Source: Mytilus trossulus (lineage: Eukaryota; Mollusca; Bivalvia; Mytilida; Mytilidae). From it: 64,000 bases of DNA. Of the stretch, positions 37,421 through 50,600 are shown in pieces (positions within the stretch are counted from its first letter, which is position 1; the number at the start of each line of letters is the position of its first letter). The position numbers and the translations under genes are program-made. The stretch is from the NCBI RefSeq assembly GCF_036588685.1, contig NC_086378.1, positions 29,799,578-29,863,577 on the forward strand, read 5' to 3'. The notes below the pieces were generated by a model, which was given only the letters and a program-made list of their open reading frames with translations, had not been told where the DNA came from and did not search any database.

Positions 37421-38059
37421 TTTGTATGTATGTCAACGGTAGATTAATTCATGCTTAAACTAAGATGGATATCTTCTCGTATTTTAGTTTTTGTTTCATC
37501 AAGTAAAGATCGTTTAACATGACTTATTAATAAGAAAATAGATGTCTTCGCTTGAATTTCGTGATTTGTGCTTGTTATTCAGATTTTTAGATAAAACATA
37601 GACTACTTTTTGAATTGTAATTCATTGTTCAAATACCAGCTGATCTTTCTCTTGACGTTCATGTCATCTAAGTACGTGTGTTTTTCTTACATTACTTTAT
37701 AGAGTTTGTGTGGTCATTCTAATCTCTCTCAAAATTACAAATTTGTTTCGAAGACAAATTATAACGAGATATAGTCTTGTCTTTGAAATACATATGATAG
37801 GTTTTTTTTTTAATCGTAACTAACTTTAGCATATTGTGCGACTGACTGCCGACTGTGGACTTTGAAGGAATTAAAAAAGTAACCGTAAAAGAAATGAATT
37901 CAGTCCCAAAGTTGTGCAGAATTTTACTACCAAGCATTGACGACGGTCATACTCGTATTGCTTTATTTAAGATTCAACAAAGAAAGTTTAATAAACAAAT
38001 AACAGCGTTGAGGTACACAAATTATTTCTTAAATTCTGCTAATTAATACTACAAATGTA

Positions 38060-38205
38060 TACCTTTTATAGCTGACTATATTCGGTATGGGCTTTGCTTA
38101 TTGTTGAAGGCCGTACGGTGACCTATAATTTTTAATGTTTGTGTCATTTTGGTCTTTTGTGGATAGTTGTCTCATTGGCAATCATACCACATCTTCTTTT
38201 TTATA
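38060..38205 (-). repeat. family B copy upstream of the PDI-D gene
   Basis: CTTTTATAGCTGACTATATT, GAAGGCCGTACGGTGACCTA and CATTGGCAATCATACCACAT match the inverted family. It ends about 315 bases before the PDI-D start codon. Confidence 0.5.
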
Positions 38206-38519
38206 GTTCACATAAAACAGATATTTAATTCAAACTTTCACGAAAGTACACAAGTAATTTCGTTAATTCTTTGAAAAAAAATATCTACAAAAACAAATTC
38301 AACGTTTAAAATATTCAATAATGCATCTCATTTATAGCAAAAAATAAAAATCTATAAATCGTATTTATTTGTATTGATCACGTGTGTAAAACTTCATAGG
38401 TCTACACGTGGAGTTAGTATACACAAAGGCTGCAGCAGCTGTCCCCAATGTTTCTATAATCAATAACCACGTGGATAGATATCTCTTTATAATATTTTTG
38501 GTCATTTCAGTTAATCAAA

Positions 38520-41500
38520 ATGAATTTTCATATATATTTCAAAATTATTTTAGTATACTTTTTACAGGTAGTAGATTTGAAAATAATTGAGATATCTGGG
38601 TCAAACCTTCTAAGAAAGGTAAGTCGGTTTTATAATTTTGCATATTAGCGTTAACTTTAATGATATTGTTTTGGATGAAAACTTTTTGCTAATGAAGGTA
38701 TTATCCGATATCTATGCTTTGAAATTGACTCTGATATGTTTATGGGTATCTCACTATCTTTTGATAGATAAGCTACTAATGTATCAATCAATGAAATTTA
38801 TGTTTTTTTCCTCAGAGTAAATTAAACTATGATTAATAAAAACTATAGTAAAAATATTTTTGTGAAATTAAATACATCTTATAACGATATAATTCACAAA
38901 TTTTGGTATGTTTCTCTCTCTCTCCTCTTTTTCGCTAGTGAAGGTTTATCCCAGAATAGCACTTCAATTTCCAATAGAATGTAGATGTTAGCAGGGATAA
39001 TAGTAAGGTTTAAGTCATGTCTTCGCAACGGGATAGAGTTTGATTCGGTTGACTGTTATAGTAATGTTACATGTGGAGCACGAATTGCTAGCTCTTCCGA
39101 AGCACATCAGTTCATCCTTTGGTACACAGATGCGCGTATCATAGATGTTTTTGGGGATGAAAAGTATACCAGTCGACTGGTTTGCGTTATACATTGTGAA
39201 ATCCGCTATTAACACAATGTTTAACGCATACCAGTCGACTGGCGAATATTCCCGACCAAAAACATATATGATACGCGCCCCTGTATTTGGTTGCTCTTAT
39301 TTTTCTTTACTTATACTGCTTGTGGTTTGTTTTTTTATTAGCTTATTTAATCATGGAGTTATCTGTCCCTTTTCGACTAATGATTTGTTGATGTCACTTT
39401 TTCTCATTCTTCTAATTATCATGTTTGCGTACTTCTTATGTTTAAAAAAATGATTTCTGTTTTGTCAAGTATTTTGAAATTTTTCAATAGACTGAAAGTA
39501 ACGATTTTGCATACTAATGAACGGTTAGCAAATATCCATTTGAAAAAAATCAATGTGCAAGTATAAATTGACATTATTATTAATATTCGAGATTTTTTTT
39601 TACAGCTTCAGAATGATGGTAAATTCTTGATAATATATGTTACAAATGGTAAGTTCAGTTATATTTCGTTCTATGATTATGGTTCAAACAGAAACGTCGT
39701 TTATGAGTCTTGCGAGAAATTTATTCCGGATAAGTCAAATCAATTGAGTTCTTAACTAAAATTGGAGGATAAATACAAAAAGCACTTGTTGCCTAAAAAA
39801 TGTCAGAAATATATAAGAAATATATAACCTTTTGCTTACCGATATTCAATTGATTTTAGGTTAATGAAGACAAAAAAAGAAATATCTGTTTGTTCGTTAT
39901 TTATATAGAAAATCTTATCTTAGATGGTTTGGCAATATTATATAACCTCTTTTGTTAAATAGCTCTTCAACTGCTTCGGTTCTTATACATCATAGGCTTT
40001 AAAGTATTCGGTTTTGGCTTTCCTGGTGGAGGTAAATCCAGAAAGCTCTTCGGATGCACAAACTTTATAACATCTTGTTTTCATTTTTTCAGGTTGTCAT
40101 GAATGCAATCTAGCATATTCAAAGTTTGTTGCTGCTTCACAGCCATTTGACAGAGAGGAAATAAGGTTTGGGAGAATTGCTCATACTGGACTTGCAGCTA
40201 CATTAGAAATTGATACTTTCCCGTCTCTAATCTACTTCAAAGCTAATTCATATCAAGTTAATAGGTTAGTACGTCATGTAACAGTGCTTATGATAAAAGA
40301 AGGATAACTCTAATTATAAATGCATCAATTTATCTGAGTTTTTCTGTGGTTATCTTACTGCAAAGATGTATGACAAAAACAAATTGCAACCACCTATATA
40401 ACATCATTACTCTATTAAGAAAATATTTCATACAGACAAAAAGGTACATATACACAAGTCATGTTAAAAATGAACGTATTTAGCTACACTATGTTCTATC
40501 AAACGAAGGAATATATGAAGATAGATAGATAGATAGAAACAGAAACAGATATACAAATAAGAATTATTTACAGACAAACAAGAACAAAATATACGAAGCT
40601 CAACACTTATAACCATTGGGCAAGTCTATTGAGTTACAAGTTGACACAATCATGACAATAAAACTTTCACCATGCCTCATTTGGAAGATTAGCATTTTAA
40701 GTGGTAATCGCCGGATATACCACTATGAAATATAAAAAAAATCCACCAACAAACTAGGCATGATAGACGAATCGTAAAACCAAATTAATTCCAACATATG
40801 TAATCATTGTTTGCCTATATTTTATTTTTTCCAGGGCAAAAATAGATATAACAGTTGATAGTATTATACAACTAATCAGTGATGTCACAAAGAGAGACTT
40901 TATTTATATGGACAAACATTATACTGTGGAAGTAAATAAAGCCAATTTCGATGATACACTAAATACACCTCGACAATGCAAATTATTGCTATTGTATACA
41001 AATGGTATGATATAGTTATTTTTATTTTCTTTATAAACAAACTATAGAAATAACAGTTTTCCGACTATGCAGACACCATCAGTACATACAGTAACACGAT
41101 TAAACCAATATGCATGGTTTGCTTCGATTAAAATGGATGAAAATAAAAGTTTTATGTGTCCGAACTTATTTAAAAAGGTGTTTTATTAGATGGAAAAACA
41201 CAGATTGAGCAAAAAATGCAAAAATATACAAAAACCTTTAGTCAGAACTGAAAAAAAAGTGGCAGAGTAGCACAAAAGAAAAGATGGCACGAGTTTTAAA
41301 ACGTCGTCACGGGGTATATCAGGTGTCTTTAACTTTCTTGGATTGAAATATAGCGAAATAATAATTTAAGTTTGGTTCTTTTTTCTTCTTCTTCGTCATA
41401 GCCATATACGGAATAAGAGAAAATGTATGTACTTTTATCAATGAAAAAACGCACAGAAATTTTCTGTGAGTACTACGTTTCTTCCATAAAAAATGGCACT

Positions 41501-44500
41501 ACGATATTACATAGAGAGCCTGCTAAATGTGGCGTTAAAAACCCAACTGTCAATCAATTTCAATGCGTAATCGTTCATATGTGCATTTCAAAGTTAAACT
41601 TGTATGTTTTAGAGAACAAAGACAAAGTAGAATGGTTTGATGATTTAGCGGAGTTATTCAAAAATGACGATAAGGTAAGGCCCAATGATATTTATATATA
41701 ATTAGTAAAACAATATTTTTACTCTTTTGAGTTATTAGGTTTTAAAAACGAATATCAATTTCTTTGGTTATTGTAAAATTTAAAAAGCCTTTAAAGTTAG
41801 ATTTATTCAAGTAAGAATGTTAAAAACTTAAAAATGTTATACCATTATTTTTAATTTTAGTTTGAATTAATATTAAATTAAAACTTATATATCACCAAAA
41901 TGGTTATATGAAAATGTTAACTTTACGTAATGTTTTTTTACTTATACAGATTATCTTGATTTTAATGGAGTTTACTCCTTTATATTTTAATTCTATTCCA
42001 GATAATGTTTGCCCGTTTGGACGTACACAGAGAAGGTGAACTCACGGATAGGTATAACTATAAATAAATATATCACGACAGAGTGAAAACCTTCTCTATA
42101 TATGGAAATGATAGGATTTGGTATCATTGCAAATAAGATAGATCCATGTCATAGACCATGGGACAAAGTGGTGAACAATATCAAGTCACCTTCAACAATG
42201 AACAAACACAATCGACAATGAATAAATTCTATACCATATAGGAAGCTTCCAAAAGCTCACGGAATGAAAAAGGAAACATGTAAAAAAGATAATTTATACT
42301 TCAACAATAAACGAAAACCAGTTATGTCAGACATCAATCTGTGACAACCACAGAGTAACAGTAGCATTGCTTTGGGGTAGATACATATATAATGTTACGG
42401 GGATAAAACATTCTGTGAGATGGCTCATCCAACCACCTTACTTGTGAAAGTGCTGTAATATATACATTTCTCCCTTTAAACCATAATGTATCAAATGGTC
42501 ACATGTTCGTTTGGGAACTGTAAGTAATTTGTTGTTTAAGAAAGGTGTAACATTTCCTATTCAATTCATCTACATCGATTCTACATTCGCGACGATAAAG
42601 AAACTGACATATTTATATACACACTTACATATTGTTTGAAACAATTTATTGTATACTGATTTAAAACGATGTATGTACATTGTATATATTTTGATCAGGT
42701 TCAAAGCGAGGGCGTTCCCAGCTTTATACTGGTACAGCGATGATGAAATTCCACGAAAGAGCATGTACGGGGGAAGATTTGATAAAATAGAAATAATGGC
42801 ATTCATTGCTGATAAAACTGGGATCACAAGACAGCAAAGCGGGGCTTTACCAGAAGGAGTAAGTCAAATTTGATTGGCCAGTTTATTATTCAAAACGACT
42901 AGTCACAATGAAGGCAACAAGGCAACCTGTCGAGCTAAAACTCTGTGGAGTTACAAACAATGTGTACGAAAGACTACTACATGTAGCATCATGTTTCTGA
43001 ATATTGTTTGAAATATGTCGGCTGCTCAGTATCCTTAGATTTATTAACCTTTTATATTTTTAGTTAAGACGATATCAAATTTGATTGGATGTTTTATTGC
43101 GGCGTTTTTAAGACCGATGATCAAATTTTTAGTTATTCAAAGTTAGAAATTAAAAACCACACTTCAATTATTATAAACCGCGTTCATTTTATTCAAATTC
43201 TAGCAAATACTTTTCAATCGTTTCCAATTAACCAGAGGAACTATTTTTATAAGGCTGTGTGGGATGTATAAATACACAGCCACGTCCAGTAGGAATGATA
43301 ACTTAAAATCCGAAGTTTCGTGAAGGGGAGAAAACCCATGTTGATACCTCTCTGATGGGGGCTGCATCTTGCTATTCTCATTTTTTTTTTGGATAAAAAC
43401 CAGGGTAACATAATACTCGTCCTTTGATACTTTGGATAGGTGTAGCATTCATATCTCATCTCCCTGTTTGTATCAGGAGTTCTATGCTTATTTAGATTTA
43501 CTTACAATTGTAACTATGGTACCAATCATACATGTAGTTCTATGATAAGACATTTTGCTGAACCAAAATCACTTTCAGGAGAATACTTTACAGCAATTGT
43601 CTGTCGAATATCTTTTTGCAATAACAGATATATTGTATAGATTTTGTTTTGTAAAATACATATGTTATTCTAGGCTGGGCTTTTAAAAGAAATGGACGAG
43701 TTGATCAAAGCTAATAAGAATACTATCGCTAGTGGCAAGAAAATGGTAAGTAATGTGTTATTTCAGATATTTAGTAAATCAATATATTAAAAGGATATCA
43801 ATAGATAATTTATGTGAAACTATTTTAACCAGTCTCTATTCTATATCAAACAAACCTTTATTCAATGCTTTTGTGTTAGCTTAAGCCGATGTTCAAAAGT
43901 TTCCCTAAAGACTCCACGACGCTTTGGACCATGATAAATAACAAACCAAAAGTCACTCCTAAAAGTAGCCTAAATGAATTGCTTTAAAAGTAACAAACAA
44001 ACAAAAAAACAGATAACAAAAGATTACGCAGACAAATGAAAAGGTATTCATTAAAAATGTAGCAGGTGTCATAAATGTATTGTTATGTTTTGTTTTCTAA
44101 AGAAAAAAATTGTGCAGAAAGCTAAAGAAATTATGGAATATTACGACGACAAAGATTTACAAGAGTATGTATTGAAAATATTAAAGTATATTAGCAGATC
44201 ACATAGTTGGCAAGTCATTATTCTAATTGATTGATTGGTTCATTGATTAGGTAATTGATTAGGTAATTGATTGATTAATAAGTGAATTGGTTGTTTTTAT
44301 TTTCAAACTTCATGTAAAATTACATTATAGATATGAATTATACTTTTGTACTAGGGTCAAAGCTCTTATATTGAAATTATTTTTATATCAATAAATGATA
44401 TTCGACTAACATTTCATTTATATCATTTCTAGGAAATCAGATGGCTTTTCAATACTGACCTAAAATCTACATAGTTAGTCATATTATTTTCTGTCATTAT

Positions 44501-46008
44501 TTCAGAATAGCTGAATACTATGTTTACTTGTTGGAAGAGGTGGAATACCACGAGGAAACCTCAGTAATAGATGACGAGCGATACTATCTTATCCGAGAAT
44601 TAGTCGATCGTAAGTGGAAGTTCTTGACTTAACAAGTAAAAAAACAGCTATAAAGATCAACTTATAAAAATATAGTTTAGATCAATTGTATTTGTCGTCA
44701 GGAATCTACAATTATATCGATATCAAAATTACTTAAGGAGCTACCATTTGATTTTTATGGGGGGGGGGGGCTAGGATGAAAGTTTTTGTCCTGCATTTTT
44801 TTTTAGCTGTAATCTCTGTCCTGCCTTTTTATTTTTCACTCTGTTCGGTCCTGCCTTTTTTTTTTTTTTTAATTTATCCCGACTTTTTTTTACCTAAATT
44901 GTCGTCCTGACTTTTTTTTTACTCAAAACTCCTGTCCTGCCTATTTTTTTCAAATTTCATCCTAGCTCCCCCCCCCCCCCCCCCCCTAATAAAAATCAAA
45001 TGGTAGCTCCCTTATAATATTCCGGTGCAGTGAAATTATTACCAGTTGATGTTATTAATTGTCCCCGACGGCATCATCAGTGCAGTTGTTCATTTCTTCG
45101 GTACTGACTTGAAACGCGGGAAATGATTTTCGGTACTTGCATATTGTTTTATTAGAATTTGTTATTATAGTTTTTTGGAAATCTTTTTTTAAATAAGAAA
45201 TGCAAATCTCTTGTGAACAGCTCCAATTTCGCGTCTCGGTTAAACTTTACTTTAGAACCTATTTTGTTTTCTCAACCTCCCACGTTTGTTCTACCCAACT
45301 TTTTCGGCATCATAAAAAGTAAAAAAACACAAAAATACTGAACTCCGAGGAAAATTCAAAAAGGAAAATCCAAAATCAAAAGGCAAAATCAATAGTCCAA
45401 CCACATCAAGGATTTCTAAAGATAACAACCATGACAATGTCATATAACATTACAAACAGTGTCATGAAGCCTTACATTGTCAAACAAATATTACATTGTC
45501 ATCATAGTAAAATATTACATTGTCATTAAGCCTTACATTGTCATCATAGTAAAATATTACATTGTCATCATAGTAAAATATTACATTATCATTAAGCCTT
45601 ACATTGTCATCAAAGTAAAATATTAAATTATCATACAGCATTACATTGTCATAAAATATTACTTTTTCATAAATCATTATATTCACATAAAGTTTGTCGT
45701 AAGCATACAATTTATAGGTAATTGAAACCAGTGAAATGGGTTTGAAATTGTATCTATAAAAAATATCTATATGGTTTCCCCCCTTTGTGTCAATTAATAG
45801 ACAACGTTTTTACTTTTATCCTTCAGCAAAAGGACCAAGACAGCGTGAGTTATTGCTCAAAAAACAAAATGTTGTTCGGCAATTCTTTGATATAATGGGA
45901 GATAAGTTGCTGAAGAGGAATTCTAAACAGTCACCAATAGTGAAAGCCAAGGAACCACGCCCACATAATCATCACCATGATAAAATACACAGACACGAAG
46001 AATTATAA
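38520..46008 (+). CDS. PDI-D / ERp29-type ER protein with CHEC thioredoxin domain (11 exons)
   Basis: Predicted ER-lumen oxidoreductase or chaperone. Exons: 38520-38618, 39606-39648, 40093-40264, 40835-41004, 41613-41674, 42002-42051, 42699-42858, 43674-43745, 44103-44164, 44506-44609, 45827-46008. All phases agree and total 1,176 bases (391 aa). Residues 1 to about 17 form a hydrophobic signal peptide. Residues 19-120 are a thioredoxin domain with active-site CHEC (49-52) and a cis-Pro in FPSL (Pro91). Residues 121-240 are a second thioredoxin-like domain with no CxxC, where the site reads ENKDKVEW, and a cis-Pro in FPAL (Pro206). Residues 245-350 form a helical ERp29 C-terminal D domain. 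The tail is His-rich and ends HEEL, a KDEL-type retrieval signal. This a-b-D order resembles PDI-D proteins; ERp29 itself has one inactive domain. The start is chosen because the ATG at 38520 gives the signal peptide in frame; an upstream exon joined at 38568 is an alternative. Exon 5 is the least certain. Confidence 0.82.
39055..39115 (+). repeat. Penelope-like tail scrap inside PDI-D intron 1
   Basis: TTACATGTGGAGCACGAATT and TTCCGAAGCACATCAG resemble the element tail at 22,005-22,055. It is short and degraded. The open frames nearby (to 39,453) are intronic. Confidence 0.3.
44737..45014. mobile_element. foldback element in PDI-D intron 10
   Basis: GGAGCTACCATTTGATTTTT, a G-run and CTAGGATGAAA at the left are mirrored by TTTCATCCTAG, a C-run and AAAAATCAAATGGTAGCTCC at the right. 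Between the arms are about five imperfect repeats of GTCCTGCCT followed by T-runs. It lies wholly in an intron on the coding strand of the PDI-D gene. Confidence 0.65.
45460..45700. repeat. imperfect short tandem repeat in PDI-D intron 10
   Basis: About ten AT-rich units of 19-23 bp built on ATTACATTGTCATCATAGTA and ATTAAGCCTTACATTGTCAT. The minus-strand frame through it is just the repeat translated. Confidence 0.6.
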
Positions 46009-46604
46009 AAAGTGGCCAATGACTTTCACGAACATTTCAAATAACACGTGTTTCTGAAATCATATTTAAATCGTCATGTATTAACAGATTAATTAGTTCT
46101 TATGACTGCCTCCTTTCTATCTGATTTGTTTTAATTTATATGTAGTTTAATCATTCTTTCATTAGGCATTTTACTTAATTTTGTTTCTCTTCTTAAATTT
46201 GTATTAAATGAACATTTACTTAAATAGTACTTATTTAATTTAGCCGAATATTATAAAAAAAAAATATAAGCACGATTTGCAAATACAACAACAATCCAAA
46301 TAGACCTGAGAGGACAATAACAAGGATGTGGAAATCTAAAGTGACCGTACATCCTTCAACAATGAGCATAAGGGGTGACAAAGCAGTCAGTTGGTGTATG
46401 CTTCATCTGCGTTTTATACGATTTGTTTTCTTTGATAGTTTGTTTCTCGAATATTTCGATAAAGTAAATTTGAATGAAAAGAAATTTATTGGAATTTACA
46501 TCTGATTCAGTCATTTATGAAAAGAGTAAACATAGATATAACTATAAGTAAACAATTGCATTAGCCCCTAAAAGCTTCTCATTGTACGACAACAAATAGT
46601 TATC

Positions 46605-46825
46605 AAAGGTACCAGGATTATAATTAAGTACGCCAGACGCGCGTTTCGTCTACTTAAGACTCATCAGTGACGCTCATATCAAAATAGTTATAAAGCGAAA
46701 CAAATACACAGTTGAGGAGCATTGAGGATTCAAAATTCCAAAACGTTGTGCCAAATACGGCTAAGGTAATCTATGCCTGGGATAAGAAAATCCTTAGTTT
46801 TTCCAAGTTTTGTAAACAGGAACTT
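46605..46825 (-). repeat. retrozyme-like fragment with intact hammerhead, minus strand
   Basis: A partial unit in reverse orientation between the PDI-D and SPMIP8-like genes. The hammerhead at 46630-46676 keeps CTGATGA, stem II (GTCT/AGAC, loop TAAGT), GAAA, the CGCGCG palindrome and the GTC|TGG site. Predicted cleavage is between 46636 and 46635. The loop of stem II differs from other copies while the stem is kept. Confidence 0.65.
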
Positions 46826-47624
46826 GAATCCAGAATGGTCGACTCGTGATGATAGCAATAATCGATCGTTCTTCCGTTAGATTCCACTTAGCTCTACCAG
46901 ACAATTTAAATTATGTCTGTTCATGCACAGTTTGGAGGTTGTTTTAAAGATTTTTCAGAAATCACTTGAGTTTCCTGACCCTATTTGGTTTTTCTTGTTG
47001 GGTTTGTGATGGATGCTCAAAGTGTTTTCTATATAATACTTAAACTGTTGTTTGTCCTTTGACTGCACAGGGTGTTGTCTGTACATCGAATTATTTTCTG
47101 GTTATTTGTATCTGAAACGGAACACAAGCGAGGTTCCTTTATACCAATAGTGTATACCAATCCGACAATATAAACCAGGCTTGAACGTATGAAATTTGTT
47201 TATTTACAAAATAAAGAGTATCACAGCAAATAAAAATAAGAGTATACAGATCTTAATACTGATGTAAAATTTTCTCATATTTACAACAACGATAAACTAT
47301 GATAATACTGAACAATTTGAGCAAAACATATATTCTTCTAAACGTTATACAAAAATACTAAACATGTAACAATGAATACTGATAGTCAATAAGCTATAAA
47401 GCACTTAATACGTGAGCGAACTTATAATACTTTTTTCATACATTCTGAGCGAATTTCATACTTTTTTTCATACTTTTATCCGTATGAGAACAAATAGAAG
47501 GAACTTTTTTCTTCTATATTTAGATATATATTCATAATTTTATTATGGGGTATGGGAATATTTCAAATCGTCATTTATTTTAAGGAATGTTGTAATTTAA
47601 ATCCTAGATTTGACTTCCGGTTGT

Positions 47625-50600
47625 TTATCTCCATGCCTCTGATGAAATACTTCTGCTGAATTGTGGGTAGGTGTCTCTGTATCTAGCACTGCAAGTAAAG
47701 AATACATGTGAATTGGTTACATATAGGAAGGATGACATTCATAAACAAAAACAGATGGGCCATATAGATTTTCATTTTGAATTTCCTTTTTATTTTGATG
47801 AATTTACTAAATCAAGTTTATATCTGTCACCAAAAACAGCCTAACCGTATTTGCTTTAGTCTCTAATGATCTTGTTCAAATGTAAAGTCTTTGTTCTTTT
47901 TTCAACACTCCAAAACATTGGTTTCTTTCTCGTCCATGCTATGGTGTAAATAAATTTATCGCTTAATTTGTGTGTATATTATTTCAATAACGACCTATTT
48001 TTAGGACTTTGTTTTAATCATACTTACTAAATATTAGCAGGAATTGGTTTCTGACCAAATTGATCTAATGTTGGTTCCTGTTGAAGTGTATACTGTAAAA
48101 CAGAAATGGATTTTTAATTACCAAAAATCATACATCCAACTCCAAGATAAAATAAGCATGTCAAACAGCGTGGTAAAACAGCGTAACACATATTTAAAGG
48201 TTGACTACATAAACGTATGTACAAAAATTATGGAGACTAAGGAAACTTTTTTTGCAAATATATTAAGTTTTAGAACCACTCTGCCAAAAAAGTTCGTAGT
48301 AAGACCTATTGGAAATATTCAAGTTATTACCAAATCCAGGAAAGATTTTATTTTTAAATTAACATAATCTAAACCGACTGCTCCGTAGTTTGCCCTGTAG
48401 GTGGTTTTCTATTACAAATTGTGACTTGGAGCAGGATGATATAAATTGTCCTTAGCGGGATGTAGAGTTGTCTCATTGGCACTCATTCCACATCTTCTTA
48501 TATCGATTCTTTTGTGCCAGAAAAAAAAAAACATTTGACTTACTCTCCATGATTTAGTGATATCTGGTCTTAAATATCGAACAGCATAACCTACAAATCT
48601 TTGATCTGAAAAATTAATCAGGAAATATTAGTAAGCTATCGAACATACATATCGAAGGAAAATTCTTATAGTGACCGAATGGCATAGTTTTTACTGGTAA
48701 TTTAAAGGGGTATGACATAGTTTTGTTATTGTTTTAACAGTACTATTGTCCAACACAAAATATTTTGTTGTATTTTAGTGACTATGACCTTGACCTTAGA
48801 CATATTGACCACTATGAGACAATGATTGGAAGAGTGCCAATATTTAAACATGGCCAATGAAAATGTAAACAACTATCAACGACACTCGGAAATCAAACAT
48901 ATCACAAAGACTACGTGTTGAAGACCGTACACTGACCTATAATGAATTACTTTTACAAATTGTGACTTGGATGGAGTTTGTTTCTTTGGCACTCATACCA
49001 CATCTTCTTATATCAATATCTATGTATATTTTACGTACACATAATTAATCAATGTAAATGACTGGAACAAAAGCGAATAGTAAAAGACTCGATTCAACAC
49101 GGGACGATAAATATGTATGGTATATTTTTGGCTTAAATCAAAAGCTTGTTGGTGACCTTGACATGTTAATACCATTGACCCCTTACATAGGGTCACATTT
49201 TTAATTACATTTACCTTTAGCTTCAGGTAATTCCGGTAATTTGATACTGTATCTTTCTGGAGACCTATTCAGGAAATTAGACCATTCATCACGTGTTTTC
49301 CTAAAAAAAAAATATACATTAAAGTTAAACTAATTCATTTAACAGTAACTGTCATAAGAATTTGTCGTCCTGAACATGCCTGAAATATTTGCCACTGGAC
49401 GTTAAGCAACCAACAATCAATCAATTAATCATAAGAATTGAAAAGACTAGTCTACAATGCCGTTTTTACGCCACAGTCAGAGAGTTTAAGTCGGCTTGGT
49501 TGTTAATTTTTCCGTATGTCAATGTGAAATGAATATGAACCCTGCTTTGAACTAAACCGACATAATGAGACGAGTTTTTAACATTGCTAGTTCGCAAAAT
49601 AACTGTCTACATGAAGAGATGGATTTATACGCAGACATATGATTCTTACTCCGGGCATATAATATTAAAAAACCGCAAGGGGGTCCGAGTACACAATTAT
49701 CGTCCTTTGATTTTCGTTGTCCCAAATATAGTCCCTAGTGCAGACAGTGTGTTACTTGCCAATTTTTTTAATGCCCCTTCCAAATTTATTTTTCATGTTT
49801 TATGTCTCAAATGGCAAGCAGGATCATGAAATTACACTGTAAAATATTTGGGTCATGAATTTGAAAGTCAAGTAGTGATTTGGTCCAACTAAAAAAGGTT
49901 AAAAAATAGCATTTCGGAAGCTGTCAAAAGATTTCTACACCCTCTTAACATAAAATTGTCCATATTTTGAGTTAGAGATGAACAAGTTTTCTATAATTTT
50001 GATATGGTTTGTCCCAAAAGTAGTACAGCACTCTTTTAAAATATTATTAAGTAAGAGCAGGTGGAATTTTTTTAAATTTCATTTATGTCTAAAGCCGGAA
50101 ATACAATACGAATCAACTGTGGTCTCGGACCAGGAAGCAGCAAGTATGGATTTACAAGTCTTATGTTGACCCAGTCAGGGGATCAAAACCATGTCCTCAG
50201 CTGCGAATTGACAGTGAAGTGGTAAGCAACGTTTTTAAAGTCGGTCAAGAAAATAAACTCACGACAGGCTGAATTTTCAAAATAAGCCATCGTGCAATAA
50301 ATCACGGCAACAACACATACAATATTACTTACTTTAATTCATCTGGAGTTGTGTAGTGTCTGTGTAACTGTCGACCTGTTTCTGTTATTTCCTGAAATAA
50401 GAATTTTATAGAACGTTTTTTTTTTTATATGAAATGCGTTAGTATTTCCATTTTAGTTTGATAAAGGTTTTGATGTCAGAAAAAAACCTTCTATCACAGA
50501 CTGAACTTAAATGTTGAAGACGCCTACAAAATACAGGATCACTTTGTCTCGCTTTCGAGTAAAATATTTAGTTTTTAGGCTCGGAAAAATGAACCACTGT

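Noticed and set aside
38638-38820. Frame SVNFNDIVLDENFLLMK looking like a PDI-type segment after PDI-D exon 1
   Set aside because: The phase is incompatible with exon 1, whereas exon 1 joins directly in phase 0 to 39606 and gives a complete thioredoxin strand.
45480-45710. Repetitive 76-residue minus-strand ORF (YYDDNV repeats)
   Set aside because: It is a translated tandem repeat within an intron; no start context or family.
47625-47690. Direct splice of SPMIP8-like exon 5 to the last exon
   Set aside because: It gives an immediate stop; the intervening exon 48028-48092 restores phase and the conserved SWRYTL reading.
48044-48367. 107-residue plus-strand ORF
   Set aside because: It overlaps minus-strand exon 6 of the SPMIP8-like gene and has no recognisable domain; exon 6 is supported by phase on both sides.
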